Part shown: positions 27,701 through 36,309 of the stretch, piece after piece
Layout of the letters: each line of letters opens with the position of its first letter
How positions within the stretch are numbered: the stretch's first letter is position 1
NCBI GenBank assembly: GCA_963723595.1
Contig: CAVRRQ010000003.1
Coordinates: 248,001-312,000, forward strand
Source: RYN-230 sp963723595
GTDB lineage: Bacteria > Actinomycetota > Actinomycetes > Streptosporangiales > Streptosporangiaceae
Direction of reading: 5' to 3'
Length of the DNA stretch: 64,000 nt
Notes under the pieces: generated by a model
What the model was told of the DNA's origin: nothing
The model's input: only the letters and a program-made list of their open reading frames with translations
Databases searched by the model: none
Made by a program: the position numbers and the translations under genes

Positions 27701-27771
27701 TGGCCAGCCTGGGCACGGTGTCCGGCGGAGTCCCGGTGCGGCCGGTGTTCTCCCCCGGTCACGCCACGTAG
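24730..27771 (+). CDS. Secreted GH35 family beta-galactosidase
   Basis: Large glycosidase of 1013 residues. The N-terminus has a Tat-type signal (SRRGLLSGAALGAAGLAAA), so it should be exported folded. The catalytic barrel starts at LFVWSGEFHPFRLPSPSLW. RPGPYINGELNAGGFPGWL is the GH35 signature. The acid/base Glu is in YQIENEYASY and the nucleophile is probably the Glu in FEAEFGGGYFDPWGG. C-terminal beta-sandwich (jelly-roll) domains follow from about residue 420, with repeated W-Y-R-x-x-F/S-W segments. The promoter word shared with the fucose operon suggests a role in releasing galactose from fucosylated plant or microbial glycans. The 3' end overlaps the convergent rhodanese gene by 13 bp. 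Confidence 0.9.
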   Translation: MDNTDPLPRRLLSRRGLLSGAALGAAGLAAARPGSASASVAHPQARARPGVPGTPAAASPGHQITFDAYSLMVDGRRLFVWSGEFHPFRLPSPSLWLDILQKMKAAGFNAVCMYFNWSYHSPAPGEYDFSGVRDMDLVMRMAADTGLYVLSRPGPYINGELNAGGFPGWLTRTAAVARTDDPVYLGYADEWLTAIDAVLARHQLTDGGGTLLLYQIENEYASYVTSATGINYMAHLYAKVRADGITVPIYHNDKGRNGYWVPGSFPAPDSNYLYAFDGYPSASGAPPDWGYYGPGGAKGGASASPQTPGFEAEFGGGYFDPWGGAPWQGQGYGYERTVDGPAYERQFYLTNVANGIKLQNVYMTFGGTSWGWLPAPVVYTSYDYGAAISEPRQLTAKIPAMKEMGYFLQSVPDINKIDKASPVTSSNSLLVTYHLANPDTGTQFYFVRNDHTADLTCTLPVTAAGGSYTVPQSGSLQLDGKDLKVIVADYQMDSAHLVYSTSPLMTHAPIGGQDVAVLASRAGDGGETVLRYPAGGPGPNVSVAGTPAVTSSWDASTGDLRLDYTHQGLTRILVTPAQGRPLLLLAADDSAAAVIWRTDTAAGPVLASGPALVRTGTVQGPVLALTGDTSAATPLEVWAPRPVAAVWWNGRPVPVTRTASGSLASRAPLGGPPAVALPALASWKYATENPEAGPGFDDSGWAVASLTTSASATPVPAGQPVLFMDDYGFHYGDVWYRGSWSAAPGVSSVTLTYQTGQVGMVLAWLDGQFLGAGEMPVPASSQSTTQGWSAAVPLPIPAAGQDDGPHVLAVLVRPMSHQEDGGANNAFKQALGLTGVTFTGAAPSVTWRIQGTLGGEALADRVRGPVNNGGLYGERSGWYLPGFDDRGWAEVTLPYADPRPGVSWYRTTFRLSVPPGVDASLGLAISDPPAKSYRAQIFLNGWNVGQYISNVGPQSTFVLPDGLLRSQGENTLAIAVLADGTTPGGLGSVTLASLGTVSGGVPVRPVFSPGHAT

Positions 27772-28094
27772 GGCGGGCTGCCGCTCTCGTTCGTCATCGG
27801 GCGCCCCGCGGCGGCCCAGCCGGTCATCCCGTCGCTCACGTTGACCACGTTCCAGCCCGCCCCGGCCAGCGCGTGCGCGGCCTGGTTGGAGCGGCTGCCG
27901 GCCCGGCAGATCACGTACACCGGGCCTTCCTGGGGGATCTCCGTGTACCGGGCCCCGATCTGGCCGAGCGGGATGTGCATCGCCCCGGGCGCGTGGCCCG
28001 CCGTCCACTCGTCCGGTTCCCGGACGTCGACCAGGAAGGCATCCGCGGGCACGTCCGCCGCGGGCATCTGGCCCGGACCCGCCTCCCCGGTCAT
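27759..28094 (-). CDS. Single-domain rhodanese-like protein
   Basis: Sulfurtransferase-like protein of 111 residues. LVDVREPDEWTAGHAPGAMHIPL is the rhodanese opening. The active-site loop VICRAGSRSNQAAHAL carries the persulfide-forming Cys. GWNVVNVSDGMTGWAAAGRP is the standard closing motif. The start is set at ATG 28094; an upstream in-frame ATG would add 24 unconserved residues. It probably transfers sulfur or detoxifies; the partner is unknown. Confidence 0.88.
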   Translation of the reverse strand: MTGEAGPGQMPAADVPADAFLVDVREPDEWTAGHAPGAMHIPLGQIGARYTEIPQEGPVYVICRAGSRSNQAAHALAGAGWNVVNVSDGMTGWAAAGRPMTNESGSPPYVA

Positions 28095-28190
28095 GCTGGT
28101 CTTCCGTTCATCTGGCACCCTCCCCGCAAACGGCCACCGATCAACCCATTGTGGCGCGACGGACACACTCGTGTATATCGATTGCGTGGC

Positions 28191-29108
28191 CTACTCGGGG
28201 CCCGCGACCTCCTGGCCCTCACCGGCAAGTTCCTCCTGCCCGGCCAGCCGCAGGTAGGCGGGGGTAAGCAGGGCGGTCAGGTCCCGCCCCCGGATCTCGG
28301 TCCCGGGCGGCTCGAACGAACGGAGCACCAGGTCGGGCACGGTGGCCGGGACGGCCTGGGCCGCGCGCAGCCGGGCCCGGGTCAGTCCCGGGGACCAGAA
28401 TCTGTCCAGGGACTCGGCCAGCGGTGCCGCGCTTATTTTCCGCAACGGATCCTGTTCCGGGCCGGTCGCCCCGGCTGGACCGGGGTCCTGGGCGGCAGGC
28501 CGGCGTCGCAGCGCGCCGAGCAGGTCTTCCCGGCCGCGGCCGCGCCAGGCCAGCATCGCGAACGGGTCGTCGTCGAACTTCTCGGCCAGCACGTAGCAGA
28601 CGGCGGCCAGGTGCTTGCACGGCACGCCCCAGTCCGGGCAGGAGCAGGACATCTCCAGGTCGCGGGCGGACCGCGGGAACAGCGGGGTGCCGCAGGCCGC
28701 GAACACGTCCTCGATCTCGTGCGGCATCTCCCCGGCCAGCAGCTTGGCCCGGAACAGCGCCTGCGCGCCGAGCGCCTCGGTGACGGAGCGCCACTGCGCG
28801 GTGGTCAGCGGCATCACGCCGATCCGGACCTGGTACGGGGCGGGCCGGGAACCCTGGACCCGGGCCCGGACCTTGCCCGTGCCCAGCTTGAACTCCATGA
28901 CCTGCCCGCGCCGGGCGTAGTTCCGGCCGCGGGCCAGCCGGCCGCTCATCCCGAACGACTCCAGCACCTCGACGAACCGCCGGGACCACCACTGCTCGCC
29001 GATCGCGCCGCGCTTGCTGCGGGCCTTGATGCCGTTCTCGACCTGGCGCGGCGCGGATGCCTCGGCCCACCAGGAGGTGTCCCGGGGCGGCCCACCCTGC
29101 TCACTCAT
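28191..29108 (-). CDS. SWIM zinc-finger protein
   Basis: Protein of 305 residues with a CxCx(n)CxH zinc finger (CSCPDWGVPCKHLAAVCY) near residue 155. The N-terminus has WWSRRFVEVLESFGMSGRLARG, typical of actinobacterial SWIM proteins that lie directly downstream of SNF2-type helicase genes. The C-terminal 100 residues are variable. The gene starts 21 bp after the helicase stop, so both are probably one transcript and the proteins probably act together on DNA or chromatin-like substrates. The function is unproven. Confidence 0.88.
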   Translation of the reverse strand: MSEQGGPPRDTSWWAEASAPRQVENGIKARSKRGAIGEQWWSRRFVEVLESFGMSGRLARGRNYARRGQVMEFKLGTGKVRARVQGSRPAPYQVRIGVMPLTTAQWRSVTEALGAQALFRAKLLAGEMPHEIEDVFAACGTPLFPRSARDLEMSCSCPDWGVPCKHLAAVCYVLAEKFDDDPFAMLAWRGRGREDLLGALRRRPAAQDPGPAGATGPEQDPLRKISAAPLAESLDRFWSPGLTRARLRAAQAVPATVPDLVLRSFEPPGTEIRGRDLTALLTPAYLRLAGQEELAGEGQEVAGPE

Positions 29109-29129
29109 TCCGGCACCCCTCTCTGCTGG

Positions 29130-32100
29130 TCATTCCGGCACCGCCTCTGTCCCCAAAGCCAGCACCTGGCGCAAGTCCGCGCTGGACAGCTCGGTGAGCC
29201 AGCCCTCCCCCGTGCCGACGATCCGCTCGGCCAGCGCCTTCTTGTCCTCGATCATGGCGTCGATCCGCTCCTCCAGCGTGCCCACGCAGACGAACTTGCG
29301 GACCTGCACGTCGTTGTGCTGCCCGATGCGGTACGCCCGGTCCGTCGCCTGATCCTCGACGGCCGGGTTCCACCACCGGTCGAAGTGGATGACGTGGCTG
29401 GCCGCGGTGAGGTTCAGCCCGGTGCCGCCGGCTTTCAGCGAGAGCAGGAAGACGGCCGGCCCGGCCCCCTCCTGGAACTCCGCGACCAGGGCGTCACGGG
29501 CCTTCTTGGCCGTGCCGCCGTGCAGGTAGAGCACCGGGCAGCCGAGCCGGGCGGCCAGGTAGGGCTGGAGCACCCGGCCGAACTCGGCGTACTGGGTGAA
29601 GCAGAGCGCCTTGTCCCCGGCGGCGACGATCTCGTCGCAGATCTCCTCCAGCCGGGCCAGCTTGCCCGAGCGGCCAGGCAGCCGGGAGCCGTCCCCGAGC
29701 AGGTGAGCCGGGTGGTTGCAGACCTGCTTGAGCTTGGCCATGGTGGCCAGGACCAGGCCGCGGCGCTCGATGTCGCCCTCGGCGGCGTCGATCCGGGCCA
29801 GCATGTCGGTCACGGTGGCCTGGTAGAGGGAGGCCTGCTCCGGGGTGAGCGTGCACCAGATCTTCATCTCGATCTTGTCGGGCAGGTCCGAGATGATCGA
29901 CCGGTCGGTCTTGACCCGGCGCAGGATGAACGGGCCGGTCAGGCGCTTCAGCCGGGCCGCGGCCTCCTCGTCGCCGTGCCGCTGCACCGGGACCGCGAAG
30001 CTCTCCCGGAACTTCTCGGCCGGGCCGAGCAACCCCGGGCTGGTGAACTCCATGATCGACCACAGCTCGCCGAGGTGGTTCTCGACCGGGGTGCCGGTCA
30101 GCGCCAGCCTCGACCGGGCGGGCAGGCCGCGGACCGCGCGCGCCTGCCGGGTGCCCGCGTTCTTGATGTTCTGCGCCTCGTCGCAGACCACCCGGTACCA
30201 CGGCACCCCGGCCAGCGCCTCGCGGTCCCGGGCGGCCAGGGCGTAGGTGGTAATGACCAGGTCCGCGCCGGTGAGCGCGGCGTGCAACTCGGCGCCGGAC
30301 AGGCGGTCCGACCCGTGGTGCACGTGCACGGTCAGGTCCGGGGTGAACCGCTCCGCTTCCCGCTGCCAGTTGCCGACCAGCGACATGGGGCAGATGAGGA
30401 GCGTGGCGCCGGTCTGCCCCGGTGCCCCGCCCGTCTCCGGCGACTCCCCTGGTGCGCACCGTGCCGCCCGCTCGTGATCCAGCAACGCCAGCGTCTGCAC
30501 GCTCTTGCCCAGCCCCATGTCGTCGGCCAGGATCCCGCCCAGGCCCAGGTCGCTCAGGAAGGCCAGCCAGGCCAGGCCGCGCTCCTGGTACGGGCGCAGG
30601 TCGCCGTGGAACGAGGCGGGCGCGGTCACCGGCGCCAGTGAGCGGTCGGCCTGCCCGGAGAGCAGGTCGCCCAGCCAGCCGTCCGCCGCGACCGCCGTGA
30701 TCTCGAGGTCCTCTTCCGGGCCGCGCAGCCCGGCGACCAGGACGTCACCGGCCCGCATGACGCCCTCGCGGCCGCGCTCCATGAACGTCAGCGCCGCCTT
30801 CAGGTTGCGGTCGTCCAGCTCCACCCACTGGCCGCGGACCCGGACCAGGGGGATCTTGAGCTGGGCCAGCTCGGCGAGCTCATCGGCGTCCAGGGTGGTG
30901 TCGCCGACGGCCAGGTCGTAGCGGAAGTCGACCAGGTCGTTCAGGCCGAAGCCGTTCCCGCCGGCGCCGCTGGCCGGGGCGGACGGGGTGGCGCCGGGGG
31001 CGGACCGCGACCGCGAGGTCAGCTTGAGGCCGAGCCGGGCCTTGCGGGCCCAGTCCGGCAGCAGCACGCCGAACCCGGCGCCGGACAGCAGCGGCCCGGT
31101 TTCCTTCAGGAACCGGAACGCCCCCGCGGTATCGAGGGCGACCGCCGCGGGCTCGGGCTCCCGCAGCGCGTCCTCCAGCTCACCGAACAGCCGCGTGGCC
31201 CCGCCCAGCCCGGCCAGCAGTTCCTCGTCGGGGCGGGTGATCCCGCCCGGAGCCCAGCCGCCGGTGCCCGCCCAGACGTCGCCGGCGGCCAGCATCAGGC
31301 TGGGATCCTCGGAGGACTGCAGGGCGAACTCGACGTGCCACGGCCCTCGGTGTTTGGGCGGTCGCTCGACGGTGTCCGGAGGTGGCTGGTCTTGGGCTGC
31401 ACTGGCTCCACCAGGCGGAAGCAGGTGCGCACGGGACCGGCCGGGGCCTGGCTGGCCGCGTGCCAGGCGTCCAGGCTGGTGGCCAGCGCGGCCGCTTCCG
31501 CCTCGTCCTCGGCGGTGGCCACCTCGACCTCGGCGTCAGGGCCGGTCAGCGCGGCCGCCCAGCGCTCCGGCACCGGAACCCGGGCGGGCCGCCGGCCGCG
31601 CCGGGGCGGGAGCAGGGCCCAGCCGGGCGCGCCTGCCGCGGCGGGGGCATCGAGCTGGCCGCGGGCCGCCGCGTCGGCCAGCGCGTCCAGCGCCGCGGCC
31701 AGCAGCGGCCCGGGCGGCTCGCCGCCCGGCTCACCGGACCGGCACAGCGGCGGCATGGCCGCGGCCAGCTCGGCGGCCCGCGGGGCGTCGGGGCCGGTCA
31801 GCACGGTCCGCCAGGTCGCGGACCAGCCGTCGCCGGCGCGGCCGTCGCCCCGCCGGGCCAACCCAGGCAGAACCCTCCCCCGGACGCACAGGTCGGCCGC
31901 GAACCGGGCCACGGCGGCCCAGTAGACCGCCGACCCTCCGGCGATCACCTCGGGGTGAAGGGCGGCGCCGGCCAGCGTGTCCACCGGATCCAGGCTGGCC
32001 AGGATGGTGCGGGCGGCAGCCGCCCCGAAGGCCAGCGCGGGGACCCGCCAGCAGCCGAGCGCGGGCCGGCTGCCGCGGCGCGGGCTGGGCCCGGCCTCGC

Positions 32101-32395
32101 CTGCGTCCGGGCCGGGCGGCCTGGTCAGCTCCGGGGAAGGCCCTGGGCCCGGGCCCGCCGAAGGCAGCCAGAGGGTCAGCTCGTCCGCGGCGGCCTTGCC
32201 GGCCAGGTCGCGGAGGCCGTCGCCCAGGACGCCGAGCGCGCCGGCCAGCGCGTCCGGGTCGGCCGCGAACGGGTGCGGCCGGGCCACCCGGGAAGGCCGG
32301 CCGCCGGCCGGGGCCGGGGGGACGGCCGGGAGCGTGGAGTCCTCGGCCCACAGGCAGAGCGCATCCCGCGCCCAGATCCCGTGGATGACCAGCAT
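29130..32395 (-). CDS. SNF2/Rad54-family DEAD-like helicase, one frameshift
   Basis: DNA translocase of about 1088 residues. The N-terminal 340 residues (from MLVIHGIWARDALCLWAED) are the family-specific domain. The frame slips near 31390 (one C in GCCCAAG) and continues through DQPPPDTVERPPKHRG and PWHVEFALQSSEDPSLML into the helicase core. Core motifs are Walker A DDMGLGKSVQTLALLD, the DEAQNIKNAGTRQ box, LTGTPVENHLGELWSIM, and the C-terminal LKAGGTGLNLTAASHVIHFD with DRAYRIGQ. Seen as two open frames, it would split into a 366-residue and a 721-residue piece; homologues are single chains. It pairs with the SWIM gene downstream. Confidence 0.88.
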
Positions 32396-32532
32396 GCCCG
32401 CTCCCTGCCCGCGGGCCGGCCGGGCCGCCCCGTGCTGTCCAATGCCCCGTGCTGTCCAGTGCTGTGCTCCCGACTGACGGTAGCAACGACCAGGGACACC
32501 CTGGCCCCGGACCAGCGTGGCAGGCTGGCGTC

Positions 32533-33567
32533 ATGCCGGACGACAGCGTGTGGATAGACCGGGCCCGGGAGCTGGGCGCACGGGTATTCGCCCCGGCGGC
32601 GATGGAGGTGGAGGCTGCGCACCGGGTGCCGCCGGAGCACCTGGACCTGCTGGCCGCCGAGGGTTTCTACGGGCTGGCCGGGCCGCGTGAGGCCGGCGGC
32701 CTGGATGTGCCGTTCCCGGCCGCCTGCCGGATCATCGAGATCCTGGCCGGGGCCTGCCTGTCCACCACGTTCGTGTGGATGCAGCACCACGGCGTGGTGC
32801 GCGCGGTGGCCGGGACGGGCAACGCCGCGCTGCGGCACCGGATGCTCGGGCCGCTATGCCGGGGCGAGCGCCGGGCCGGGGTGGCCCTGGCCGGCCTGCT
32901 GCCGGGTCCGCCCCGGCTGCGGGCCCGGGTCACCGAGGGCGGGTACGTGCTCGACGGGGTCTCGCCGTGGGTCACCGGCTGGGAGTACCTCGACACGCTG
33001 TACGTCGCCGCCCGCCAGGACGATGACACGATCGTCTGGGCCGTGCTGGACGCCGGGGGCCGCCCCGGGGGCAGATCCTCGCTCACGGCGGAGCCGCTGT
33101 CCATTACCCCGGAACCACTGCCCATGGTGGCGGTGATGGCCAGTTCCACCGTGCAGCTCCGCTTCGCCGGCCACCCCGTGCCGCAGGACCGGGTGACCGG
33201 CACGCTGCCGCTGGAGCAGTGGGGCAGCCGGGACGCGGCCGGCCTGCGGATGAACGGCTCGCTCGCGCTCGGCCTGACCGCGCGGTGCGGCGAGCTGGTC
33301 GGCCCCGGCCCGCTGGACGAGCAGCTGGCCCGGTGCCGGACCGCGCTCGACAGCGCGGACCCTGACGCCATGCCCGGGGCCCGCGCGGCCGCCTGCGAGC
33401 TGGCCCTGCGCGCCACGGCGGCCCTGGTCGTAACCCAGGGCTCCGGGGCCATCCTGGCCGATCACGACGCACAGCGGCTGGCCCGGGAAGCCCTGTTCCT
33501 GCTGGTGTTCGGGTCCCGGCCGCCGATCCGGGAGGCGCTGGCCGGGCTGCTCATGAGGTCTGGGTAG
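32533..33567 (+). CDS. Acyl-CoA dehydrogenase family protein
   Basis: FAD-dependent dehydrogenase-like protein of 344 residues, slightly short for the family (about 380). Visible features are the N-terminal helical domain (EHLDLLAAEGFYGLAGPREAGG), a mid domain with SPWVTGWEYLDTLYVAARQDD, and a C-terminal helical domain with LVVTQGSGAILADHDAQRLAREALF. The catalytic Glu cannot be placed with confidence, so the substrate is unknown. It is divergent from the SNF2 gene. The gap between them holds a 17-bp direct repeat (GCCCCGTGCTGTCCAAT type, 32427-32460). Confidence 0.8.
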   Translation: MPDDSVWIDRARELGARVFAPAAMEVEAAHRVPPEHLDLLAAEGFYGLAGPREAGGLDVPFPAACRIIEILAGACLSTTFVWMQHHGVVRAVAGTGNAALRHRMLGPLCRGERRAGVALAGLLPGPPRLRARVTEGGYVLDGVSPWVTGWEYLDTLYVAARQDDDTIVWAVLDAGGRPGGRSSLTAEPLSITPEPLPMVAVMASSTVQLRFAGHPVPQDRVTGTLPLEQWGSRDAAGLRMNGSLALGLTARCGELVGPGPLDEQLARCRTALDSADPDAMPGARAAACELALRATAALVVTQGSGAILADHDAQRLAREALFLLVFGSRPPIREALAGLLMRSG

Positions 33568-33568
33568 A

Positions 33569-34186
33569 GTGCGGAGGTTGTCTCACAGGACGGTGTCCCC
33601 CGTGCCAGATACTCCGGTGCCAGATACTCCGGTGCCAGATACTCCGGTGCCAGATACTCCGGTGCCAGACGCCCCGGGGCCAGAGAACCCGGTGATCGTG
33701 CGCGACGCCCGGCCCGACGAGCTGGCCGGGATCGGCGAGCTGCGGGTGGCGGCCTACGAGGCGGGCGGGTTCCTGTCCGACGCCTCCCATTACGGCGAGA
33801 CGCTCCGCACGCTGGGCCACGACGGGATAGGCCAGATACTCGTGGCGGTCAGTAACGACGGTGAAGGCCGGGCCCTGGGCACCGTCATGCTGCAACTATG
33901 GCCAGACGCCGGGCACGTGGTGCGAGGTCCGGGCGAGGCCGAGATCAGGGCACTCGCGGTCGCCCCGGAGGCGCGCGGCCGCGGGGTGGGCCGGGCCCTG
34001 CTCCAGGCCATCGCGGGCCAGGCCCGGGCCGTCGGCGTGCACCATCTGCTGCTGTGTACCCAGGCCACCATGCTGGCCGCGCAGCACCTCTACACCCAGG
34101 CCGGGTTCCGCCGCCTCCCCGAGCGCGACTGGGACCCGGTGCCCGGATTCACCCTGCTGGCTTATGGCTTGGAGCTGCCGGCCTGA
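33569..34186 (+). CDS. GNAT family N-acetyltransferase with a repetitive N-terminus
   Basis: Acetyl-CoA-dependent transferase of about 205 residues. The GNAT fold begins at VIVRDARPDELAGIGELRVA. The acetyl-CoA-binding motif is IRALAVAPEARGRGVGRALL, and the C-terminal strand is YTQAGFRRLPERDWDP. The first 40 residues are a P-V-P-D-T five-residue repeat encoded by a 15-bp tandem repeat. The true start could therefore be downstream, for example GTG 33692, leaving the repeat as leader. The 3' end overlaps the convergent small membrane protein gene by 25 bp. Confidence 0.85.
   Translation: MRRLSHRTVSPVPDTPVPDTPVPDTPVPDTPVPDAPGPENPVIVRDARPDELAGIGELRVAAYEAGGFLSDASHYGETLRTLGHDGIGQILVAVSNDGEGRALGTVMLQLWPDAGHVVRGPGEAEIRALAVAPEARGRGVGRALLQAIAGQARAVGVHHLLLCTQATMLAAQHLYTQAGFRRLPERDWDPVPGFTLLAYGLELPA
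33602..33691. repeat. 15-bp tandem repeat at the 5' end of the GNAT gene
   Basis: Six units of GTGCCAGATACTCCG. The first four are identical, and the fifth and sixth are diverged (GTGCCAGACGCCCCG, GGGCCAGAGAACCCG). In the GNAT frame they encode V-P-D-T-P. Every unit also starts with a GTG or GGG in frame, so copy number alters the number of potential start codons. Confidence 0.92.
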
Positions 34187-34512
34187 TCTGGCTCACCGGG
34201 CTGGCCTGACGCACCGGGCTGGCCTGAGGCACCGGGCTGGCCTGACGCACCGGGCTGGCCTGACGCACCGGCCTGCGCTTGCCTCGCGCTCTCCGCCTGC
34301 ATAGCGCGGAAGGTCGCGAGCCCGGCCCGCGGCGGCCGCCGGGACTGGCCCGGCGGCGCACTGGAGGGCTGACCGGGCGCGACCTTGTGCAGTTGCTTGT
34401 TCAGCGAGCGGAACAGGAAGAACAGGGCCAGGCCCATGCCCGCGACCACCAGGAACCCGGCCAGCCCCGGGTAGACCTGGCTGGCGGTGCTCGAAGCGGC
34501 CAGGACGCTCAC
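34162..34512 (-). CDS. Small membrane protein downstream of mca
   Basis: Protein of about 116 residues with one hydrophobic helix (YPGLAGFLVVAGMGLALFFLF) followed by a basic region (RSLNKQLHKV). The C-terminal tail is made of six-residue units (G-A-S-G-Q-P) from an 18-bp repeat. GTG 34512 overlaps the mca stop (GTGA). A similar small membrane protein follows mca in Mycobacterium (I recall Rv1083). Its function is unknown; translational coupling suggests a link to mycothiol metabolism. Confidence 0.8.
   Translation of the reverse strand: MSVLAASSTASQVYPGLAGFLVVAGMGLALFFLFRSLNKQLHKVAPGQPSSAPPGQSRRPPRAGLATFRAMQAESARQAQAGASGQPGASGQPGASGQPGASGQPGEPDQAGSSKP
34193..34282. repeat. 18-bp tandem repeat at the 3' end of the small membrane protein gene
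   Basis: Four near-identical copies of GCACCGGGCTGGCCTGAC plus a partial fifth. On the minus strand they encode the G-A-S-G-Q-P units of the protein tail. The repeat starts a few bases after the convergent GNAT stop. Confidence 0.92.
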
Positions 34513-35447
34513 CGGCTCACCCTCTCCCGCACCCCGGCGAACAAGTCGTCCTCGGGGAATTCGGTGTCCACTACCGACCTGGCTAGATGGTAGTCCTCGG
34601 TCGGCCAGGCCACGCGCTGCACCTCCACCGGGCAGGCGAACCACGAGCTGTCCGGGTCGATCTGGGTGGCGTGGGCCAGCAGCGCCTGATCCCGGACACC
34701 GAAGTAGTCGGCGCACTGCACCCGGCTGGTGATCTCCACCGGCTTGCGGTCCGACGCCCGCTCGTCCCAGCGCTTGAACCACTCGGCGTACGGCGACTCC
34801 AGGCCCCGCGCCAGCATCTCCTCGTGCAGCGCGGTGATCCGGTCCCGGTGGAACGTGGCGAAGTAGTAGAGCTTGAGCGGCTGCCAGGGATCCCCGGTTC
34901 CGGGATAGCGGTCCGGGTCCGCGGCGGCCTCGAACGCCTCCACCGCCACCTCGTGGGTCTTGATGTGATCCGGGTGCGGATAGCCGCCTTCTTCGTCGTA
35001 GGTCAGGATCACGTGCGGCCGGAATTCGCGGACCGCTCGGACCAGCGGCCCGGCCGCTACCTCGAGGGGCTGCAGCGCGAAACAGCCGTCCGGGAGCGGG
35101 GGCAGCGGATCGCCCTCGGGGAGCCCGGAATCGACGAATCCGAGGAATTGCTGGTGCACCCCGAGGATCTCGCGGGCCCGGGCCATCTCCTCACGCCGGA
35201 TCTGGGGCAGGTTTTCCCGGACGTCGGGCCGCTCCATGGCCTTATTCAGGATGTCCCCGCGCTCACCACCGGTCAGCGTGGCCACCATGACCTCTGCGCC
35301 TTCGCGGACGTAGCGGGCCATGGTGGCGGCGCCCTTGCTCGATTCGTCATCCGGGTGCGCGTGCACGGCCATCAGCCGCAACGGCTCGGACGGCGGAACC
35401 ACCGGATCATTCGTGGCGGCAGACAAGCGAATTCCCCTCGGCACCAT
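34509..35447 (-). CDS. mca: Mycothiol S-conjugate amidase
   Basis: Zinc amidase of about 312 residues that cleaves mycothiol-toxin conjugates to a mercapturic acid and GlcN-Ins. The metal-binding motif is AVHAHPDDESSKGAA near the start, with a second in GGYPHPDHIKTHEVAVEAF. TLTGGERGDILNKAM and ILGVHQQFLGFVDSGLP are LmbE/Mca family features. The length and the YYFATFHRDRI segment favour Mca over the deacetylase MshB. ATG 35447 is preferred over an upstream TTG at 35459. The gene shows that the organism makes mycothiol. It is divergent from greA. Confidence 0.92.
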   Translation of the reverse strand: MVPRGIRLSAATNDPVVPPSEPLRLMAVHAHPDDESSKGAATMARYVREGAEVMVATLTGGERGDILNKAMERPDVRENLPQIRREEMARAREILGVHQQFLGFVDSGLPEGDPLPPLPDGCFALQPLEVAAGPLVRAVREFRPHVILTYDEEGGYPHPDHIKTHEVAVEAFEAAADPDRYPGTGDPWQPLKLYYFATFHRDRITALHEEMLARGLESPYAEWFKRWDERASDRKPVEITSRVQCADYFGVRDQALLAHATQIDPDSSWFACPVEVQRVAWPTEDYHLARSVVDTEFPEDDLFAGVRERVSR

Positions 35448-35575
35448 GAAGGAGGTCAATAGGAACCGGCGCTCTACTTACCCGGGCTGGGCTTCCCGGC
35501 CGGTGCATCCGGGGCAGTACCTCGCCGACAGAACATTGTGCAGGACAACGCGCTGGCCCCGCGACGACATTCCCG

Positions 35576-35581
35576 TATAGT
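35576..35581 (+). promoter_or_regulatory. Likely -10 element upstream of greA
   Basis: TATAGT in the sequence CCCGTATAGTGGCGGG lies 160 bp before the greA start. No matching -35 hexamer is seen at the usual spacing. The leader in between contains GAGGAGCCGCGCACGGCTC, which may fold. Confidence 0.4.
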
Positions 35582-35741
35582 GGCGGGCTCTGATGACGCC
35601 GCGGCGTCAGGCCTGGCGCACCCGGAACTCCTCAGGGGCGACGTACTTGTCAGGCCTTGTTAGCCTCGAAGGATTACCCCCGAGGAGCCGCGCACGGCTC
35701 AAAGCGGATGCGAGTGTCCGCACTGCAGGCAAGGAGTACCC

Positions 35742-36242
35742 GTGACCGAGACGAATAACGACAGCCTCACCTGGCTCACCCAGGAGGCGTACGACCGGCT
35801 CAAGTCGGAGCATGACTACCTCTCGGGGCCGGGGCGGGTCAACATCGCGAAAAAGATCGAGGCCGCCCGGGACGAGGGCGACCTGCGGGAGAACGGCGGC
35901 TACCACGCCGCCAAGGAGGAGCAGGGCAAGATCGAGGGGCGCATCATCCAGCTCGCGCACATCATCCAGCATGCCCGCGTGGGTGAGCCACCGCGGACCG
36001 ACGGGGTGGTCGGGCCGGGGATGACGGTGACGATCCGGTTCGCCGGCGACGACGATGAGGTGACCTTCCTGCTCGCCTCCCGCGAGGAGAGCGGCGCGCC
36101 GATCGACGTCTACTCGCCGCGCTCGCCGCTGGGCAGCGCCATCAACGGCAAGAAGATCGGTGACAGCGCCACCTACCAGCTGCCGAACGGCCGGTCGGCC
36201 AAGGTCGAGATCCTCGAGGCGGTCCCCTACCTCGGCGGCTGA
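35742..36242 (+). CDS. greA: Transcription elongation factor GreA
   Basis: Factor of 166 residues that stimulates RNA cleavage in backtracked RNA polymerase. The N-terminal coiled coil has LTQEAYDRLKSEHDYLSGPG and the tip acidic pair in AARDEGDLRENGGYHAAKEE. The C-terminal FKBP-like domain has SPRSPLGSAINGKKIGD. GTG 35742 has AAGGAG upstream. The length matches actinobacterial GreA. It is divergent from mca, as in Mycobacterium, and ends at a strong hairpin shared with the convergent exporter gene. Confidence 0.95.
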   Translation: MTETNNDSLTWLTQEAYDRLKSEHDYLSGPGRVNIAKKIEAARDEGDLRENGGYHAAKEEQGKIEGRIIQLAHIIQHARVGEPPRTDGVVGPGMTVTIRFAGDDDEVTFLLASREESGAPIDVYSPRSPLGSAINGKKIGDSATYQLPNGRSAKVEILEAVPYLGG

Positions 36243-36260
36243 CGCCGCGGGCCCTCATCA

Positions 36261-36304
36261 GCGCGGTGCATTGTGCGTGTCATGACGCGCACAATGCACC
36301 GCGC
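36261..36304. terminator. Long near-perfect palindrome, bidirectional terminator
   Basis: GCGCGGTGCATTGTGCGTG and CGCGCACAATGCACCGCGC form arms of about 19 bp with one mismatch, and the centre (GTCATGAC) is itself palindromic. It lies between the convergent greA and MFS genes. There is no T-tract, which is common for actinobacterial terminators. It can act from both sides. Confidence 0.8.
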
Positions 36305-36309
36305 TGTTG

